Origin: Lentzea albidocapillata
GTDB lineage: Bacteria; Actinomycetota; Actinomycetes; Mycobacteriales; Pseudonocardiaceae
Direction: 5' to 3'
Assembly: GCF_000719115.1 (NCBI RefSeq)
Contig: NZ_JOEA01000030.1
Span: forward strand, 62,001-126,000
Length of the DNA: 64,000 bases
Below, piece after piece: positions 41,911 through 50,393 of this stretch. Below the pieces are notes generated by a model. The model was given only the letters and a program-made list of their open reading frames with translations, was not told the DNA's origin and did not search any database. The stretch's first letter is position 1. Each line of letters opens with the position of its first letter. The translations under genes were made by a program, and so were the position numbers.

Positions 41911-43455
41911 TCAAGGGACCTCGAGTGCTGCGAGTCGCTGCCTGATCTCGGCCTTCAGCACCTTGCCCACCTTGGACCGCGGCAGGTCGGGCCAGATCTC
42001 CACCTGCTTGGGCGCCTTCACGCCGCCCAGTTGCTCCTTCACGAACGCGATCAGCTCGGCGGGATCGGCGTGGCCGGCGGCACGCAGCTGCACGACCGCC
42101 GTCACCCGCTCGCCCCACTTCTCGTCGGGCAGCCCGACCACCGCGCTGTCCTGGACCGCCGGGTGCGCCCGCAACGTCTGCTCGACCTCGGCCGAGTAGA
42201 CGTTGAACCCGCCGGTGATGATCATGTCCTTGGCGCGGTCGACGATGAACAGGTAGTTGTCGGCGTCGAGGTACCCGATGTCACCGGTGTGGTGCCAGCC
42301 GTGCGTGCTCACCTCGGCCGTGGCCGCCGGGTTCTCGTGGTACCCGGCCATCACCAGCGGGCCGCGCACCACGATCTCGCCGCGTTCGCCGGCGGGCAGC
42401 AGCGCGCCGTCCGCGGCCATGATCGCCACCTGGGTCAGCGGTGTCGGCCTGCCCGCCGACGACAACCGCTCGTGCGCGATCGAGCCGTCGGGCAGGAAGT
42501 GGTCCGCGGGGGCCAGCGTGGCGATCATGTTCGGCGCCTCGGTCTGCCCGAACAGCTGCCCCATCACGGGCCCGATCCGGTGCAGCGCCTCGGTCAGCCG
42601 CACCGGGGACATCGGTGCCGCGCCGTACCAGAGGCATTGCAGCGAACCGAGTTCCGTCGAGTCGAGCGCGGGGTGGTCGAGCAGGCCGTAGATCACCGTC
42701 GGCGGCAGGAACGCGTGCGTGATCCGGTGGTGCTCGATCAGCCGCAGGAACTCGCCGAGGTCCGGCGCCGGCATGATCACCGTCTCGCCGCCCAGCGACA
42801 TGATCGGGAACGTGAGCACGCCCGCCGAGTGCGTGAGCGGGGCGAGCGCCAGGTACCGCGGCCGGTCGCCGAACGGGTAGCTCATCAGGGTCAGCGCGGT
42901 CGCGGTCTCCAGGTTGTGCCCGGTCAGCCGCACGCCCTTGGGCCGCCCGGTCGTGCCACCGGTGCCCGCCAGCACGCAGAGGTCGTCGTCGGCCACGGTC
43001 ACCGGTTCCGGCTCACGTCCGAAGCGCGAGAGCCAGTCGGTGAACGTGACCGCGCCCTCCACCTCGCCGTCCAGGCACACCAGCGTGGTCAGCGCGGGCA
43101 GGTCGCCGCGGATGCGGTCGACCAGCGGAGCGAACTTCGCCTGGAAGAACAGGCAGCGGCACCCGAACAGGTCGAGCAGCTCGCGGTTCTCCGCCGCCTC
43201 GTTGCGGGGGTTGACCGGGCACCACACCGCCCCGGCCCGCGAGATGCCGAACACGCAGGTGAGTGCCAGCGGGTCGTTCGCCGACAGCACCGCGACCCGG
43301 TCGCCCGGCCCGATTCCGCTGCCCTGCAACGCTCCCGCGATGGCTCGGGAGCGTTGCTGGACCTCGGCGTAGCTCTGCGAGGAGCCGTCGATGGTCAGAC
43401 AGGGGGCGTCGCCTCCGAGCGACGCCCCCTTGTCCAGGTAGTCGCAGAGCTGCAT
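41911..43455 (-). CDS. Class I acyl-CoA synthetase
   Basis: A 514-residue ANL ligase. P-loop LAGTGGTTGRPKGVRLTGHN, adenine-binding GQLFGQTEAPN, hinge HGWHHTGDIGYLD, and C-terminal RSKVGKVLK with the catalytic Lys. The second P-loop residue pattern (T-G-G-T-T-G) and YLDADNYLFIVDRAKDMIITGGFNVYS fit the long/medium-chain FadD group. Its ATG overlaps the upstream gene's stop by one base. It is the last gene of a three-gene operon with a reductase and an SDR. Confidence 0.9.
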   Translation of the reverse strand: MQLCDYLDKGASLGGDAPCLTIDGSSQSYAEVQQRSRAIAGALQGSGIGPGDRVAVLSANDPLALTCVFGISRAGAVWCPVNPRNEAAENRELLDLFGCRCLFFQAKFAPLVDRIRGDLPALTTLVCLDGEVEGAVTFTDWLSRFGREPEPVTVADDDLCVLAGTGGTTGRPKGVRLTGHNLETATALTLMSYPFGDRPRYLALAPLTHSAGVLTFPIMSLGGETVIMPAPDLGEFLRLIEHHRITHAFLPPTVIYGLLDHPALDSTELGSLQCLWYGAAPMSPVRLTEALHRIGPVMGQLFGQTEAPNMIATLAPADHFLPDGSIAHERLSSAGRPTPLTQVAIMAADGALLPAGERGEIVVRGPLVMAGYHENPAATAEVSTHGWHHTGDIGYLDADNYLFIVDRAKDMIITGGFNVYSAEVEQTLRAHPAVQDSAVVGLPDEKWGERVTAVVQLRAAGHADPAELIAFVKEQLGGVKAPKQVEIWPDLPRSKVGKVLKAEIRQRLAALEVP

Positions 43456-44582
43456 CAGCGGTGCACTTCGAGGATCGGGTCGAGGACCAGGCCGAACGAC
43501 CGCAGCGCGCCCAGCAGCTCCCGGTGCCCGAACGCCTGGCAGGCCGACGCGAACCCGGTCCGGCGCGGCGCGTCCTGCAGCAGGTGCACGGCGGCGTGCA
43601 CGTTCAGCAGCGCCGTCTGCTTGTAGTTGCAGTTGCCGTGGATCACGCAGTGCGCGCGGCCCAGCGGACCAGAGGCGTGCACGGAGTCGAGGGAGATGTT
43701 GATCCGCGGGTTCTCGCGGGGCGGCATCTCACTGCGCACCTGCGCGGAGAACGCGTCGACGATCTCGTACTTCTCCGCGTCCGACTTGCCCTCCATCTGC
43801 TCCAGCGCCGCCGCGACGATCTGCGGCACGCCGAGCATCAACGGCCGGTTGAACACACCGCCGAGCGCCCGCACCGACGCGACGCGCGGGTCCTTCTTGA
43901 ACCACACCGGATGCGCGGTGCCGCCCCACGGCAGCGCCAGGCCCAGTTCGTGCTGGCCGGGAACGGTGAGCTCGTAGAGCCCCGCGTCCGCGGGCCATTC
44001 CACGTACTCGTTCTGCTCCAGGAAGTACGCCTTCGAGAACGCGGCGTTCGTGAGGATGGTGTTGGTGGAGGCGACGGTGGGGTAACCCTTCCAGAACACC
44101 CCGATGTCCAAAGTGTCCAGTCCGGGCTGCTCCAGGCAGATCTGCGCGGCGATCTCGCCGACCGTGTACATCTGCGCGATGCCGGGGGAGATCAGCAGGC
44201 CCTGCTTCGCGAACTCGGCGCCGTACTGCGCTTCGGCGTCGATCATCCAGTCCTGCTCGCCGTTGGTGTCGGTGTAGTGCGCGCCGACGTTCAGGCTTGC
44301 CCGCACGGCTTCGTGGCCGTAGCGGGAGAACGGCCCGACGGTGTTGAGCACGACCTTGGCACCGGTGAACGCCTCGGTCAGCGCCTCCTCGGTGTGCTCG
44401 ACCTCCACGACGTCGTAGCAGACCGTGTCGATGCCGGGCACGGCGTCGACGGCCTCCTTGACCCTCTTGCCGTCGCGGCCGACGGCGAGGAACGGGATGC
44501 CGTACTCACGCAGGTACTCGCAGATCAGGCGACCGGTGTAGCCGGAGGCACCGTAGACGACGACAGGCTTGTCGGTAGGCAT
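43455..44582 (-). CDS. Saccharopine dehydrogenase-like reductase
   Basis: A 375-residue Rossmann protein of the saccharopine dehydrogenase/trans-acting enoyl reductase group: VVVYGASGYTGRLICEYL at the N-terminus, LNTVGPFSRYGHEAVRASLNVGAHYTDTNGE in the middle. It is not a true lysine-pathway enzyme by context. In actinobacteria such reductases act in lipid or polyketide metabolism (mycobacterial Rv2953 type). The ATG at 44582 follows GGGGA; a GTG two codons upstream overlaps the SDR stop by four bases. It is read between the SDR and the ligase. Confidence 0.82.
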   Translation of the reverse strand: MPTDKPVVVYGASGYTGRLICEYLREYGIPFLAVGRDGKRVKEAVDAVPGIDTVCYDVVEVEHTEEALTEAFTGAKVVLNTVGPFSRYGHEAVRASLNVGAHYTDTNGEQDWMIDAEAQYGAEFAKQGLLISPGIAQMYTVGEIAAQICLEQPGLDTLDIGVFWKGYPTVASTNTILTNAAFSKAYFLEQNEYVEWPADAGLYELTVPGQHELGLALPWGGTAHPVWFKKDPRVASVRALGGVFNRPLMLGVPQIVAAALEQMEGKSDAEKYEIVDAFSAQVRSEMPPRENPRINISLDSVHASGPLGRAHCVIHGNCNYKQTALLNVHAAVHLLQDAPRRTGFASACQAFGHRELLGALRSFGLVLDPILEVHR

Positions 44583-44584
44583 GG

Positions 44585-45388
44585 TCACATCCCCATTCCG
44601 CCATCGACCGGGAGACCCGCCCCGGTGATGAACTTCGAAGCGTCCGACGCGAGGAACACCACGGCGTCGGCCATGTCGTCGACCTGCCCGAGCCGGCCGA
44701 GTGGCGTGAGCTCCACGACCGCGCCGACGGCGGCCTCGACCGAGGGGAAGAGGCCCAGCTGGGCGCAGTCGACGGCCAGCTGGTTGCCCATCGCGGTGGG
44801 CGTGAGGCCGGGGTAGATGCAGTTGACCCGCACGCCGTAACCGAGCTTGCCGGACTCCGCGGCCGCGACCCTGGTCAGGCGGTCGATCGCCGACTTGGTC
44901 GCCGAGTAGACGCTGATGCCGGGGAAGGCGATGGTCGCCGCGACGGACGCGATGCTGATGATCGAGCCGCCGTTGCCCGCGGCTCCTCCCGGACGCATGG
45001 CGCGCAGGCCGTGCTTCATGCCGAGCGCGGTGCCCAGCACGTTCACGTCCAGCATCCTGCGGACGTCGGCGGAGTCGAGTTCGGTGATCAGGCTGGTGAT
45101 CTCGATGCCCGCGTTGTTCACGAGGATGTCGAGGCCGCCGATCGCGTCGACGGCCGTGGCCACCGCTGAGGCCCAGCTCGCGTCGTCGGTGACGTCCAGC
45201 GGCACGAACTCCGCCGTCGCCCCCGAGTCACGCAACGCCTGGGCGGTCTGCTTGCCCTCGTCCTCCAGGATGTCGCCGATCAGAACCGACGCCCCGGCCG
45301 CCGCGAGAGCCTGCGCCATGCCGGCGCCCAGCCCTCGTGCGCCGCCTGTGACCAGTGCTTTCCGTCCGCTCAGCTGATAGCTCGTCAT
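44585..45388 (-). CDS. Short-chain dehydrogenase/reductase
   Basis: A 267-residue classical SDR: cofactor site VTGGARGLGAGMA, NNAG in LVNNAGIE, Ser in SIISIASVAA, Tyr-x-x-x-Lys in VYSATKSA, and PG in CIYPGLTPT. The Asp in IGDILED favours NAD. The ATG follows GGAGG. It is the first gene of the operon and lies opposite a TetR regulator across a promoter with three operator-like palindromes. It likely oxidises or reduces a hydroxy/keto intermediate of the same lipid or sterol-like substrate used by the downstream enzymes. Confidence 0.9.
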   Translation of the reverse strand: MTSYQLSGRKALVTGGARGLGAGMAQALAAAGASVLIGDILEDEGKQTAQALRDSGATAEFVPLDVTDDASWASAVATAVDAIGGLDILVNNAGIEITSLITELDSADVRRMLDVNVLGTALGMKHGLRAMRPGGAAGNGGSIISIASVAATIAFPGISVYSATKSAIDRLTRVAAAESGKLGYGVRVNCIYPGLTPTAMGNQLAVDCAQLGLFPSVEAAVGAVVELTPLGRLGQVDDMADAVVFLASDASKFITGAGLPVDGGMGM

Positions 45389-45430
45389 TGAGTCGCCTCC
45401 TCGGTGAGATGGCCCACACACTAGCTATTC

Positions 45431-45492
45431 CTTGACAGTCGTCAAGTTTTTCTTTGACAACTGTCCAAGATTTTCTGGACGAATGGTCAAGG
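45431..45492. promoter_or_regulatory. Three tandem TetR-type operator palindromes
   Basis: CTTGACAGTCGTCAAG (45431-45446), CTTTGACAACTGTCCAAG (45452-45469) and CTGGACGAATGGTCAAGG (45475-45492) share the arms (C)TTGAC...GTCAAG or close variants and repeat about every 22 bp, two helical turns. The region is AT-rich for this genome and lies between the divergent SDR and TetR starts. It is the probable binding array of that TetR. Confidence 0.75.
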
Positions 45493-45521
45493 TTTGTCGC
45501 AGCGGGCGATAGGATCTGGGG

Positions 45522-46160
45522 GTGACAGAGGTCGCTTCGCGCAAGCAGGACCGGATCGCCCGCCGGCAGGTCGACAAGTTCGACGCCCGGCGGACGGAGC
45601 TCGCCGTGGCGACGCTGCACACGCTCGCCGAGCTGGGCTACGCCCGCACGAGTCTGCGGGAGATCGCGCAGAACTCCGAGTTCTCCCACGGAGTCCTGCA
45701 CTACTACTTCGCGGACAAGCGCGACCTGCTCACCGAGGCGGTCCGCCAGTACGAGGTCGTCTGCGTGACGCGCTACGACGAGGTCGTGGCCACGTCGACG
45801 ACGGCGGAGCAGTTGCGCGCCGAGTTCGTGGCGATGTTCTTCGACACCCTCGGTCAGGACGCGCCGCTGCACCGCCTCTGGTACGACCTGCGCAACCAGA
45901 GCCTGTTCGACGAGTCGTTCCGCGCCGACGTGCTGGAGATCGACGGCCACCGCGAGGACATGGTGTGGCGGGTCGTCAGCCGCTACGCCGAACTGGTCGG
46001 AGGCACGCCCTCGGCGTCGCCGGGCACCACTTACTTGACGCTCGACGGCATCTTCCAGCGGGCGCTGCTGCACCATTTCACCGGAAACGCCGGCACCGTT
46101 GCGCAGTTGCGCACCGAGCTGCCCGCCGTGATCGACCTGCTGGTGACCAAGGCCGAATAG
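45522..46160 (+). CDS. TetR-family transcriptional regulator
   Basis: A 212-residue regulator starting at GTG. The helix-turn-helix is TLHTLAELGYARTSLREIAQNSEFSHGVLHYYFADKRDLL (about 28-68). The C-terminal domain is that of a TetR_C group with AVRQYEVVCVTRYDEVV. Position and the three palindromes upstream point to control of the SDR-reductase-ligase operon and of itself. It is followed by vanH after 69 bp on the same strand, but vanH has its own promoter-like sequence. Confidence 0.9.
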   Translation: MTEVASRKQDRIARRQVDKFDARRTELAVATLHTLAELGYARTSLREIAQNSEFSHGVLHYYFADKRDLLTEAVRQYEVVCVTRYDEVVATSTTAEQLRAEFVAMFFDTLGQDAPLHRLWYDLRNQSLFDESFRADVLEIDGHREDMVWRVVSRYAELVGGTPSASPGTTYLTLDGIFQRALLHHFTGNAGTVAQLRTELPAVIDLLVTKAE

Positions 46161-46163
46161 CGG

Positions 46164-46196
46164 CCGTATCGCGAACATATCGAAAACCGCATACGG
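46164..46196 (+). promoter_or_regulatory. Promoter region of vanHAX with VanR-like repeats
   Basis: The gap holds CCGTAT and ATACGG as inverted ends, and inside it TATCG at 46167 and again at 46178, spaced 11 bp as in OmpR-type tandem sites. CATATCG (46176-46182) recurs in front of vanS at 49887. Binding by VanR is inferred. Confidence 0.5.
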
Positions 46197-46229
46197 ACCG
46201 GCAACGCCACGTCTTCTTGACTGGGAGAC

Positions 46230-47192
46230 ATGGCAACAGGCATCACGATTTACGGGTGCGAGCCGGACGAGGCCGTCCTGTTCCGGAGAATGGCACCCCG
46301 CTGCGGCGTGACGCCGACCATCACCGAGTCGGCGGTGTCCGAGGCCAATGCCGAACTGGCCCGCGGAAACCAGTGCGTCAGCGTCGGCCACAAAACCCGC
46401 GTCACCGATTCCACCCTTCTGGCGCTCGGCCGCGTGGGCGTCCGGTACATCTCCACCAGGAGCGTCGGCTTCGACCACATCGACGTGGAGTACGCCGAGA
46501 GCCTGGGCATCACCGTCGGGAACATCGCCTACTCGCCCGACAGCGTCGCCGACTTCACGGTGATGTTGATGCTGATGGCCGTGCGCGACGTGAGATCCGT
46601 CCTCCGGCGCGCTGACCTGCATGACTACCGCTTGAACGCGGTGCGCGGCAGGGAGTTGCGCGACCTGACGATCGGCGTGATCGGCACCGGCCGCATCGGC
46701 GTGGCGGTGATGGACCGGCTGCGCGGTTTCGGCTGCGGCGTGCTGGCCCATGACAGCCGGCCCCGCAACTCGGCCGACTACGTGCCGCTGGACGAACTGC
46801 TGCGGGTGAGCGACATCGTCACGCTGCACACCCCGCTGAACCCGGGAACACATCACCTCCTCGACCGTGACCGAATCGCGCTGATGAAACCCGGCGCGAT
46901 CGTCGTCAACACCGGACGTGGCCCGATCGTCGACACCAAGGCCCTGGTCGAGGCATTGGAAAGCGGCAGTCTCGGCGGCGCGGCACTGGACGTCGTCGAA
47001 GGTGAGGAAGGAATCTTCTACACCGACTGCCGGGCTCGCGACATCGACAGCGAGGCGCTGCTGCGACTACGGAGAATGCCGAACGTGCTGATCACTCCGC
47101 ACACCGCCTATTACACGGACCACGCCCTGAGCGACACCGTCGAAAACAGTCTCATCAACTGCCTGAGCTTTGCAAACGGGGGAATGCAGTGA
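46230..47192 (+). CDS. vanH: VanH-type D-lactate dehydrogenase
   Basis: A 320-residue D-specific 2-hydroxyacid dehydrogenase that reduces pyruvate to D-lactate. NAD site VIGTGRIGVAV; catalytic Arg in VVNTGRGPIVD, Glu in DVVEGEEGI, and His in ITPHTAYYTD. 'TRSVGFDHIDVEYAESLGI' and the ending of the gene match VanH of glycopeptide-resistance operons. It overlaps vanA by four bases. With VanA it provides the D-lactate for D-Ala-D-Lac peptidoglycan ends, which vancomycin binds poorly. Confidence 0.95.
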   Translation: MATGITIYGCEPDEAVLFRRMAPRCGVTPTITESAVSEANAELARGNQCVSVGHKTRVTDSTLLALGRVGVRYISTRSVGFDHIDVEYAESLGITVGNIAYSPDSVADFTVMLMLMAVRDVRSVLRRADLHDYRLNAVRGRELRDLTIGVIGTGRIGVAVMDRLRGFGCGVLAHDSRPRNSADYVPLDELLRVSDIVTLHTPLNPGTHHLLDRDRIALMKPGAIVVNTGRGPIVDTKALVEALESGSLGGAALDVVEGEEGIFYTDCRARDIDSEALLRLRRMPNVLITPHTAYYTDHALSDTVENSLINCLSFANGGMQ

Positions 47193-48187
47193 CCAAGGTG
47201 AAGATCGGAATCATCTTCGGCGGGACGTTCGAGGAGCATCCCGTCTCGGTGAAGTCCGCGGGGGAGGTCGCGCGGAGCCTCGACCTCGCGAAGTACGACC
47301 CGTTCTGGATCAAGATCACGCGCAGCGGCGACTGGAAGCTCTGCGCGGGCCCGGACGCGGAGGACGGCCGCCCGGTCGTGCTCTCGCCCGACGGCCTGCT
47401 CGTCCTGGGCGACGGGAGGTTCGAGGCGCTGGGGCTGGACGTCGTGTTCCCCGTGCTGCACGGCAGGCTGGGGGAGGACGGCGCGGTGCAGGGCCTGCTG
47501 GAGGTGACGGGCATCCCCTACATCGGGTGCGACGTCCAGAGTTCCGCGCTGTGCATGGACAAGTCGCTCACCTATGTCGTCGCACGAAGCGCAGGAGTCG
47601 CGACGCCGACGTTCTGGACCGGCACACCGGACTCGCCCGCCTATCCGGTCTTCGTCAAACCGGCCCGCTCCGGATCGTCGTTCGGCGTCACCAAGGTGTC
47701 CACTGAGGACGAACTGCAGGTCGCGCTGGAGGTCGCCCGGCAGTACGACTCCAAGGTCGTGATCGAGGAGGCCGTGACGGGCAGCGAGATCGGCTGCTCG
47801 ATCCTGGGCGCGGGGGACGACCTGGTCGTCGGCGAGCTGGACCGGGTCGCGCTGACCCACGGCTTCTTCCGGATCCACCAGGAGAGCACTCCCGAGACCG
47901 GTTCGGAGAACTCGACGTTCATCGTGCCCGCGGACATCCCGGCGGAGTCGCGTGCTCTCGTCCAGGAGACGGCGAAGGTCGTCTACCGCGCGCTGGGCTG
48001 CTCGGGCCTCGCACGGGTGGACATGTTCCTGACACCGGACGGGAAGGTGGTTCTCAACGAGGTCAACACGATGCCCGGCCTCACCTCCTACAGCCGTTAC
48101 CCGAGAATGATGGCGGCCGCGGGACTGTCGCTCGGCGACGTGATCGACCGGCTGGTGTCGCTGGCGCTGACGGGGAAACTCCGGTGA
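47189..48187 (+). CDS. vanA: VanA-type D-alanine--D-lactate ligase
   Basis: A 332-residue ATP-grasp ligase. VKIGIIFGGTFEEHPVSVKSA opens the protein, RSGSSFGVTKV holds the phosphate loop, and HGFFRIHQE holds the omega-loop His that favours D-lactate over D-Ala, as in VanA. Metal ligands are in ARVDMFL and LNEVNTMPGLTSYSRYP. It joins D-Ala and D-Lac for cell-wall precursors. The start overlaps vanH and the end overlaps vanX, four bases each, the same tight order as in resistant actinomycetes and enterococci. Confidence 0.95.
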   Translation: MTKVKIGIIFGGTFEEHPVSVKSAGEVARSLDLAKYDPFWIKITRSGDWKLCAGPDAEDGRPVVLSPDGLLVLGDGRFEALGLDVVFPVLHGRLGEDGAVQGLLEVTGIPYIGCDVQSSALCMDKSLTYVVARSAGVATPTFWTGTPDSPAYPVFVKPARSGSSFGVTKVSTEDELQVALEVARQYDSKVVIEEAVTGSEIGCSILGAGDDLVVGELDRVALTHGFFRIHQESTPETGSENSTFIVPADIPAESRALVQETAKVVYRALGCSGLARVDMFLTPDGKVVLNEVNTMPGLTSYSRYPRMMAAAGLSLGDVIDRLVSLALTGKLR

Positions 48188-48783
48188 ACGCCGGCTTCGT
48201 CTTCGTGGACGTGCCCGGAATCCGCTGGGACGCCAAGTACGCCACGTGGGACAACTTCACCGGCAAACCCGTCGACGGCTACCTGGTCAACCGGATCGTC
48301 GGCACGAAGGCGCTGGTCGCGGCCCTGACGATGGCGCACGAGAAGGCCGAGTCGCTCGGTTTCGGCCTGCTGCTGTGGGACGGCTATCGCCCGCAACGCG
48401 CCGTCGACTGCTTCCTGCGCTGGGCCGAGCAGCCCGAGGACGGCCGGACCAAGGCCCGTTACCACCCGCGCATCACCAGGGCCGAGATGTTCGAACAGGG
48501 TTATGTGGCCGCGAAGTCGGGCCACAGCCGCGGCAGCACCGTCGACCTGACGCTCTACCACCTGGACACCGGTGAGCTCGCGTCGATGGGCGGCGGTCAC
48601 GACCTGATGGACCCGATCTCGCACCACGGTGCGGCGGTCGGCGAGGTCGAGACGGCGAACCGGCAGCACCTGTGCTCGATCATGGAGGCCTGCGGGCTCC
48701 GCCGCTACGACAGCGAGTGGTGGCACTACACGCTGGTCGACGAGCCCTATCCGGACACCTACTTCGACTTCCCGATCGGCTGA
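48184..48783 (+). CDS. vanX: VanX D-Ala-D-Ala dipeptidase
   Basis: A 199-residue zinc dipeptidase that removes normal D-Ala-D-Ala so that only D-Ala-D-Lac is used. Zinc ligands His114 and Asp121 (GHSRGSTVDLTLY), then Glu178 and His181 (DSEWWHYTL), and the substrate Arg69 (WDGYRPQRAVD) are all present. Length and motifs match VanX proteins. The ATG overlaps vanA by four bases, and a strong terminator follows. Confidence 0.95.
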   Translation: MNAGFVFVDVPGIRWDAKYATWDNFTGKPVDGYLVNRIVGTKALVAALTMAHEKAESLGFGLLLWDGYRPQRAVDCFLRWAEQPEDGRTKARYHPRITRAEMFEQGYVAAKSGHSRGSTVDLTLYHLDTGELASMGGGHDLMDPISHHGAAVGEVETANRQHLCSIMEACGLRRYDSEWWHYTLVDEPYPDTYFDFPIG

Positions 48784-48789
48784 GCGGTC

Positions 48790-48824
48790 GTGTCACGGTG
48801 CGGCGGGCAGCCGCACCGTGACAC
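48790..48824. terminator. Bidirectional terminator between vanX and vanS
   Basis: GTGTCACGGTGCGGC (48790-48804) and GCCGCACCGTGACAC (48810-48824) form a perfect 15-bp stem with a 5-base loop. It overlaps the last codons of vanS and ends both convergent transcripts. Confidence 0.88.
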
Positions 48825-49863
48825 GCAGTCCACCTTCGGCCCGAGGCGTGAGCGTGAGGGTGCCGTCGTGCGCTTGCGTGATGCTCTTGACGATCGCCAG
48901 GCCGAGGCCGACTCCCGCGTGGTCACGACGGACGCGTTCGGTGCCGCGCTGGAACGGCTCGGTCAGCGTCGACACCAGCCGCTGCGTGAGCCGTTCACCG
49001 GTGTTCTCCACGGTGAGCGTGACGAACGCGGGCCCGACGGTCGTGCTGATCCACACGGTGCCGCGGTCGTTGTGCACGATCGCGTTGTGCAGGAGGTTCG
49101 TCGTGATCTGCAGCAACAGCGCCGGAGAACCAGCGGCGAAGGCGATGTCGCCGGACGTCTCGACGGCGACGCCGTGCTTCTCAGCCAGGGGCAGCAACGT
49201 CTCGACGGACTCCTCGGCCAGCAGCGACAGGTCGACGCGGCCGCGGGTGAACGTCCGCTGATCGGCGCGACTGAGCAGGAGCAACGCCTCGGTCAGGTCG
49301 ATCGCCCGTGCGTTGACGAAGTGCAGCCGGTCGACGAGCTCGTCGGCGTCGCGGTCCTTGCGCGCCACGTCGAGCAGCGTCTGGGTGATGGCCAGCGGCG
49401 TGCGCAGCTCGTGGGAGGCGTTGGCCGCGAACCGCTGCTGCGCGGCGACGTGTGTCTCGAGCCGCGCGAGCATGGCGTCGAACGTGTCGGCGAGTTCGTG
49501 GAACTCGTCCGCGCGCCCCGGCAACTCGATGCGGTGGGAGAGCGAGCCGCCCGCGGCGACGCGCGTGGCGTGCGTGATGCGGTGGAGCGGGGCGAGCACG
49601 CGTCCCGCCAGGAACCAGCCGCCGATGAGCCCGAACACCAGCAGGAAGCACAGCACCCCGGCGATGAAGGGCCCGAAGGAGGCCAGCAGACGGTCGCGGC
49701 GGATCCAGAAGTTGCCGGTGGGAGTGTGGAGCCAGCCGTCGGGCAGGAAATAGAGGTAGTAGAGGAGCACCGCGGCCATCAGCAGGATGCCGGTGACCAG
49801 GAGGAAGCCCGCGTAGCTGATGGTGAGTTTGAGGCGGACGCTCAAACCCGGTGCCCTGTCCAC
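48793..49863 (-). CDS. vanS: VanS-like sensor histidine kinase
   Basis: A 356-residue membrane kinase close in motif order to Streptomyces coelicolor VanS (opening LSVRLKLT.SYAGF, closing AHDGTLTLTPRAEGG). Two membrane helices (about 13-36 and 66-86) flank a short outer loop, which in VanS senses glycopeptides. HAMP about 87-140, H-box ANASHELRTPLAIT (His151), N-box NLLHNAIVHN, G-box HAGVGLGLAI. It starts at a GTG. No vanR lies next to it: upstream on its strand are a terminator and a PRC-barrel gene. It converges on vanHAX. Confidence 0.88.
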   Translation of the reverse strand: MDRAPGLSVRLKLTISYAGFLLVTGILLMAAVLLYYLYFLPDGWLHTPTGNFWIRRDRLLASFGPFIAGVLCFLLVFGLIGGWFLAGRVLAPLHRITHATRVAAGGSLSHRIELPGRADEFHELADTFDAMLARLETHVAAQQRFAANASHELRTPLAITQTLLDVARKDRDADELVDRLHFVNARAIDLTEALLLLSRADQRTFTRGRVDLSLLAEESVETLLPLAEKHGVAVETSGDIAFAAGSPALLLQITTNLLHNAIVHNDRGTVWISTTVGPAFVTLTVENTGERLTQRLVSTLTEPFQRGTERVRRDHAGVGLGLAIVKSITQAHDGTLTLTPRAEGGLRVTVRLPAAP

Positions 49864-49911
49864 GGCCCCGAGGTTAGAACAAAGTCCATATCGCCCGCGT
49901 ATCCATCCGTG

Positions 49912-49947
49912 CTGTGGACGCGACAGGCCTGCCTGCCGCGTCCACAG
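49912..49947 (-). terminator. Terminator after the PRC-barrel gene
   Basis: CTGTGGACGCG (49912-49922) and CGCGTCCACAG (49937-49947) form a perfect 11-bp stem with a 14-base loop, placed between the PRC-barrel stop and the vanS start. It separates vanS from the genes upstream. Confidence 0.72.
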
Positions 49948-49957
49948 AGGACCGGGT

Positions 49958-50359
49958 CTAGAGCATGGGCGGCATCAGCCGATAGCTCTCGGCGTAGTAC
50001 TCGTCGGTGCGCTTGCGGTAGCTCTCGTGGTCGTCCGGGTCGTACTCCGGCGCGTTCTTGATCTGCTCCTTCGTGCGGTCGACGTGGACCTTGCGTTCCT
50101 CGTGGTCCACGTGCCGCACGGTGCCGACCGGGAGCACGACCTTGCGGCCGAAGATCCACGGGCCGGTGTCGACCATCAGGCAGTCGTGCGGCACCTTGGC
50201 GTTGTCCTGGTCGATCTTGCCGATACCGCCGTCGGTGGCCTCGACCTCGTAGCCGATCAGGCCGGTGTCGGGACGATTCGCGAGGTCCTGCTCGCGGTCC
50301 GGCTCACCGGTCCACGACGGATCGCGCCACACCCAGGGAACGAACGGGACGGGTTGCAT
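49958..50359 (-). CDS. PRC-barrel domain protein
   Basis: A 133-residue cytoplasmic protein. Residues about 34-95 form a PRC-barrel (LIGYEVEATDGGIGKIDQDN, then LMVDTGPWIFGRKVVLPVGTV), an RNA/protein-binding fold. A charged tail (HVDRTKEQIKNAPEYDPDDHESYRKR region) ends in a Tyr-rich stretch, DEYYAESYRL. The family is widespread in actinobacteria and its role is unknown; members often respond to stress. It follows the DUF305 gene after 34 bp and may belong to the LPMO transcript. Confidence 0.85.
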   Translation of the reverse strand: MQPVPFVPWVWRDPSWTGEPDREQDLANRPDTGLIGYEVEATDGGIGKIDQDNAKVPHDCLMVDTGPWIFGRKVVLPVGTVRHVDHEERKVHVDRTKEQIKNAPEYDPDDHESYRKRTDEYYAESYRLMPPML

Positions 50360-50393
50360 GTCGGCCTCCTTCGGTCCGCCATGGGGTACCCCG

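Noticed and set aside
46230..48783. Ordinary D-Ala-D-Ala ligase locus instead of van genes
   Set aside because: The three-gene order, VanX zinc motifs and the omega-loop His of the ligase identify vanHAX.
49864..50359. A hidden vanR next to vanS
   Set aside because: The gene upstream of vanS is a PRC-barrel protein without receiver or winged-helix motifs, and no receiver motif appears in any frame there.
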